Positions 60,301-64,000 of a stretch of DNA of 64,000 nucleotides are shown here, piece after piece. This DNA comes from Paragonimus skrjabini miyazakii (lineage: Eukaryota > Platyhelminthes > Trematoda > Plagiorchiida > Troglotrematidae): assembly GCA_014338405.1 (NCBI GenBank), contig JTDE01000259.1, positions 31,678 through 95,677 on the forward strand, given 5' to 3'. The stretch's first letter is position 1, and each line of letters begins with the position of its first letter. The notes below the pieces were generated by a model that saw only the letters and a list, made by a program, of their open reading frames with translations, was not told the origin of the DNA and ran no database searches. The position numbers and the translations under genes are program-made.

Positions 60301-62799
60301 ACGATTTATGACTGACACTCACCCTTATCTGTAAAAGACATATTCAAACAAACTCTTTGATCAAGAAACGGTAGACAGTTTTGTCTATGCACAATCAGTT
60401 GATCAAAAAGCACTGTATGTCGGAAAATTTGTGGAGGAAACCGTAACATATATATGGGTTTTGAACATACGTACAGAAACAGAACATAAGTATTTCTAGC
60501 TGCTTTCTTTCAACCATTTCATTGTTATTCTCATTTTACTATTCATTGTAAAACATACTGAAGTGGTAAGTCAATATATTTATACTATCTGTAAATATCA
60601 GGTGATATACATTAGACTCCCAAAAGAAAGTTATCCGTTAGAGCGGCCGGTTTTATTCCTGTCACAGAAGAGATCGGTCAGCTTCTAACCCAACTGGAAA
60701 ACTTTGTGACTTGTGATAAGCTGTGTCTTAAAGATGTAGATAACTATTGGACATATTTTAAATGTGTAAAGCAATCAATATTTCGGTAACTAGATGTGAT
60801 ATTGTGGTTGCCTGGTGTGTTCTTGTGGTCCTAGCTACTTTGAGTATATCTGGAACGTTGCGATTACGTTATGCAGAGTCTAGTCGTACGTATCAGTCGT
60901 ATAAATGGTAAATCACTTTCTGCCCCTAATGGTCGGTGTGCGTTTGCTGCTGCTCGATTGTCGTTTGAGCCGTTGGGACAAGCCCATCTGTCACCAACAT
61001 TCAGTGTCTCATAGTAGTAGCGGTATATACACATACGACCGATCGTCGATCCACAACACAGCTTGGCCACATTACTGCAGATGTGTGTATACAAGCTAAA
61101 CCATATTCGTTCCATTTGGCTGATATGACAACATGTGGAATCATTTTTGGTTTCTAAGATAAGACTGCAGATTGTTACTTATTCCGATGACAGTGAATCA
61201 GCACAGTACATATACAAACACAATGGGAATGAAGACAAATCAAATGCATCCCGGTTCCAACTGGTGAAACGGATCCAGTGTTGACAGAACTATCGACCTG
61301 GGGTATAAGTCAACACCAGTGTGCAAATGGGCACATGTGAGACTAAACATCTCTCCGTCATCGGTTATTAACTTGATAAGAGGTCGCAACCAAGGTTTGA
61401 AATGAATCGTTCGATGTCAGAGTTAGTTGACCATTCAACTTCTAAAGGCCATTGGTTTTCAGTTTTTTCGTAGTAATTTTTAAATTGCGGTCGGGTTGTA
61501 AATCTCTTCCAGACAGGCACTTAAAGCTACCGTAACAAGAGTCTGTCTTTAAGGAAATTACTAGACTGTTTGAATTTTGTAAATACTGTTAGATCTGCAA
61601 CAAAATTTGAGTATTTCTCTTTCATTAAGCGTAACGACCTCAACCCCGTGGTCGAATGAGTAAGTAGCAGGTTTCTTTTCGTCACGTTTAATCACAAATG
61701 GTGAGTTCGTTATCTCCTGCTACGTTATACTGTTACAACCCATTTGGGTAGAATCTGCTGTCCACTATTTCGTTGGTGGTCGTTGAAGGATTATGCATTA
61801 ACATGAATGGAATAATATATTAAAATAAGCTGATCATTTTGCAAAACATACCGCATTTTTAGACTTGATAGTAGTATTTATATTCGTTGCACTTATCACA
61901 AGTAAAATTATCATTTAATGGTCATTAGCTCAATAGGTGAGGTAAGCTTTTTCAAAAATTTTGATAAATTTAAGTGATAGAAATTTATTGGCAACAGAAC
62001 TTCCGTTCAAGCGCTTGGTTCCGGTGTCAAAAATACTGTCACATGCAACATGTCGTCATATCTGTGATGTAAACAAAGAACAATGGTCATGATTGATCAT
62101 TTCCTACCAACACGTAAACCTGTTCAAATTTTATACATGAGATGAACTGTTTGTTGATGATAAATTGTGTTCTTTTTTGGCAACCTTGGAAAAATATATT
62201 AGGGACCTCCGGTCGCCACTGAAATTGATTAAGCAAAATAACGCAAACGAAATGCTCATGAAATAGAAAAAATTTCAACCAACTTTGATAACTACTGCAT
62301 GAGGTCGTTCGTATATACTAAGCTCTGAAAAATACGCTTATTCATTGCTTAGTTGTACAGTTAATCACATCTGAACTGACAAACAAAGCAGTAATCACTC
62401 TGAAATAGAAAAAATATGTGAGATAGCCAAGGCCACGAATACTGAGCGGATGGGCTCCACAATGATCACGTCAGAAAGGATAAGATAAACGAGTATGAGC
62501 TCAAATTAAGCAAAATGCCATGTAAATAACTTGGGTGGCCAAATAACAATAGGCCTTTAAGGATGTATTAGAACCACATTTTTCGTTTTTGGTGCGCTTT
62601 CTATATTTATGTTGTCATGTTTGAAAAAACGCTTTCGGAGGTTGAGGCAACAAGATTGTCGGAGGAATGAACGACGATCCACAATGGTGAATTAAAAACA
62701 CCGCGATGGGTAAGCACTCAAGGTAATTTATAGATCAGTTTTCGTTTACCAAAAGTGCTTATGTACTCACATCAGTGATGACATTCTATGACTTTATTA
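60301..62799. other. No firm gene
   Basis: A GC-richer island at 60860-61100 has open frames on both strands without a recognised domain; the rest is AT-rich. Confidence 0.35.
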
Positions 62800-63250
62800 A
62801 GTAAATTCTTGGTTAATCCACAACGAGTTAAAACCAAAAGTGTTATTGGTTTCGCAACGTTTCGATCATCTCGGAGAGTCTTTATCAAGCAATTTAGATA
62901 AGAAAATCCACATTATACAAGCCTCAAACGAGGTAGTCATCAACTGGCTCGTGTTTGCGTGTTTAACAGGCGGTGTGTAGATAGGATGCCAATAAGATCT
63001 AAGGGTTCACGATTCATCTGAGTTCATCGTGTGACGATCTCAGGTGCAGACAAGGGTAGATAATTATTGTGACTATTATTGCGCTGTGACTGTCTCGGTG
63101 TTATTCGCTTCCATACAGTCAAAAGTCTATTGACAGATTTGCAGATGTTCATTCTTGGTCTGGCTTGCCACGTTCACGTAGGCAGAGGATGTTTCCCGAT
63201 ATAACTTTCTCTGTTTCAGTGTATAGTCGTTCGATCAGCAAGGGTTCTCT
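62800..63250 (-). mobile_element. Possible PLE 3' tail remnant
   Basis: Minus strand 62888-62845 reads TTGATAAAGACTCTCCGAGA then GATCGAAACGTTGCGAAACC, which resembles the short motif that follows many PLE coding regions (and the tail near 23180 in this window). No GIY-YIG protein sequence is readable upstream, so the call is tentative. Confidence 0.35.
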
Positions 63251-63731
63251 TCAGCAGCACATTTTGATTTTATGCAACAGAATAGGCAGCTACGGGAAAT
63301 AATGTTTCTACCAAAATAAGCGGATTTATTCCGGAAAGCTGCTCGCGGCAAGTTAGTTCTAGCATGTATGACATAATGATATCACTGACTCCCCCTCTCC
63401 CGGTTCCACCCTTAATTGTATTTGTCGACATTTAAGAGTTTCTGGAGTTATAAAATCGTATGAGCCGAACAATTTCAATTTGAATACTGAACCATACAAA
63501 GAAGTGAAGTCAGTTACCCTCTAGTTGTATACACATCAGTTCCGTAATGTAAATATGTTCCTGTTTTACACATGTATTGAAAAAAATTAGTTGACAGCTA
63601 CACTTTTTTGTGATTTTCACAAGCCAGCATGTTTAAAGAATGAAGAATGTTTGTCAATTTTTAATACTTATTCTAGAATGAAATGTGTATATAACATAAT
63701 ATGATCTGTTATGTGTGTATATGTAAATCAG

Positions 63732-63850
63732 TGTCTCACCGCGGACTAGATGTTGTTGATTTACTGAGTAAACTGGCTGGTGCTGTGTGGTTAGGACCTA
63801 ATCTGCTGACAACTACTCAACCAATGGCGATAGACTGGGTTGGAGCCAAG
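63732..63850 (+). CDS. Exon of an LDL-receptor-related (LRP-like) protein
   Basis: The exon lies between GTAAATCAG (acceptor) and GCCAAG|GTAAAT (donor). It encodes 39 full codons after a split codon: SHRGLDVVDLL, GAVWLGPNLLTTTQ and PMAIDWVGAK. The last part matches the LRP/LDL-receptor class B (YWTD) beta-propeller repeat, which usually reads P.G(L/M)A(V/I)DWVG..LYWTD; the YWTD strand would open the next exon outside the window. Such receptors are single-pass membrane proteins that bind lipoproteins, yolk or signalling ligands. The frame is clean. Upstream exons of the same gene may be among the weak candidates at 52239 and 58341. Identification rests on one repeat only. Confidence 0.5.
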
Positions 63851-64000
63851 GTAAATTTTTCGATTAAACGATCTACTTTTGTTTCATGAAGCTGGATTTC
63901 GAGGACAGTATGGGATTACGTTAGCAGACAGTAACTACATCGGTTTCCTTGGGTTCCGCGGAGCGGGGCAAATGGGTAGTGAAAGACAAATTTGGATCAG
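63851..64000 (+). other. Intron sequence after the LRP-like exon
   Basis: Starts with the GTAAAT donor; no further exon visible before the window ends. Confidence 0.5.

Overview
The window looks like a eukaryotic, gene-poor, repeat-rich contig, most probably from a parasitic flatworm (a digenean fluke). This is an inference from content. There are several Penelope-like elements (PLEs), Ty3/gypsy elements, a CR1-type LINE, MULE-type DNA transposons, tRNA-derived SINEs that appear to carry hammerhead ribozymes, and isolated short exons with GT/AG splice signals. No bacterial operons, rRNA genes or CRISPR arrays are visible. Nearly every long open frame is either a decayed transposon or chance.

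Layout. 1-2 kb: 3' end of a broken Ty3/gypsy pol and its 3' LTR. 2.4-4.8 kb: decayed MULE-like transposase on the minus strand. 4.8-10.7 kb: mostly unassigned. 10.7-11.1 kb: N-terminal piece of a second MULE-like transposase. 12.72-14.50 kb: an internally deleted Ty3/gypsy copy with both ends and a 4-bp target-site duplication. 16-24 kb: SINE copies, a CR1-like LINE remnant (minus), a PLE 3' end with a GIY-YIG domain and a downstream hammerhead-like motif (plus), and a second PLE (minus). 25.0-26.7 kb: a third PLE with RT motifs (minus). 27-42 kb: AT-rich non-coding sequence with a candidate exon near 28.7 kb and a likely first exon of a secreted protein near 36.0 kb (minus). 42.75-42.85 kb: a 100-N gap flanked by an identical 12-mer. 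44-60 kb: more SINEs, including an inverted pair of a second SINE family, a possible hAT remnant, a strong 38-bp-arm hairpin and candidate exons. 63.73-63.85 kb: an exon resembling an LDL-receptor-related (LRP) beta-propeller repeat.

The most interesting signal is one the open reading frames do not show. A dispersed repeat (at least a dozen copies, 16-60 kb) has a tRNA-like head with A and B boxes, followed by a module that fits a type I hammerhead ribozyme: stem I GCACTA/TAGTGC, core CTGATGA, stem II GCTC/GAGC, core GAAA, a two-base-pair stem III and a GTC cleavage triplet. A second tRNA-headed family and the tail of a PLE in the same window carry related cores. Hammerhead SINEs (Smalpha of schistosomes) and PLE-associated hammerheads are known; the family seen here is a diverged relative or a separate lineage. 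No single copy in this window keeps every catalytic base, so activity is not claimed for these copies.
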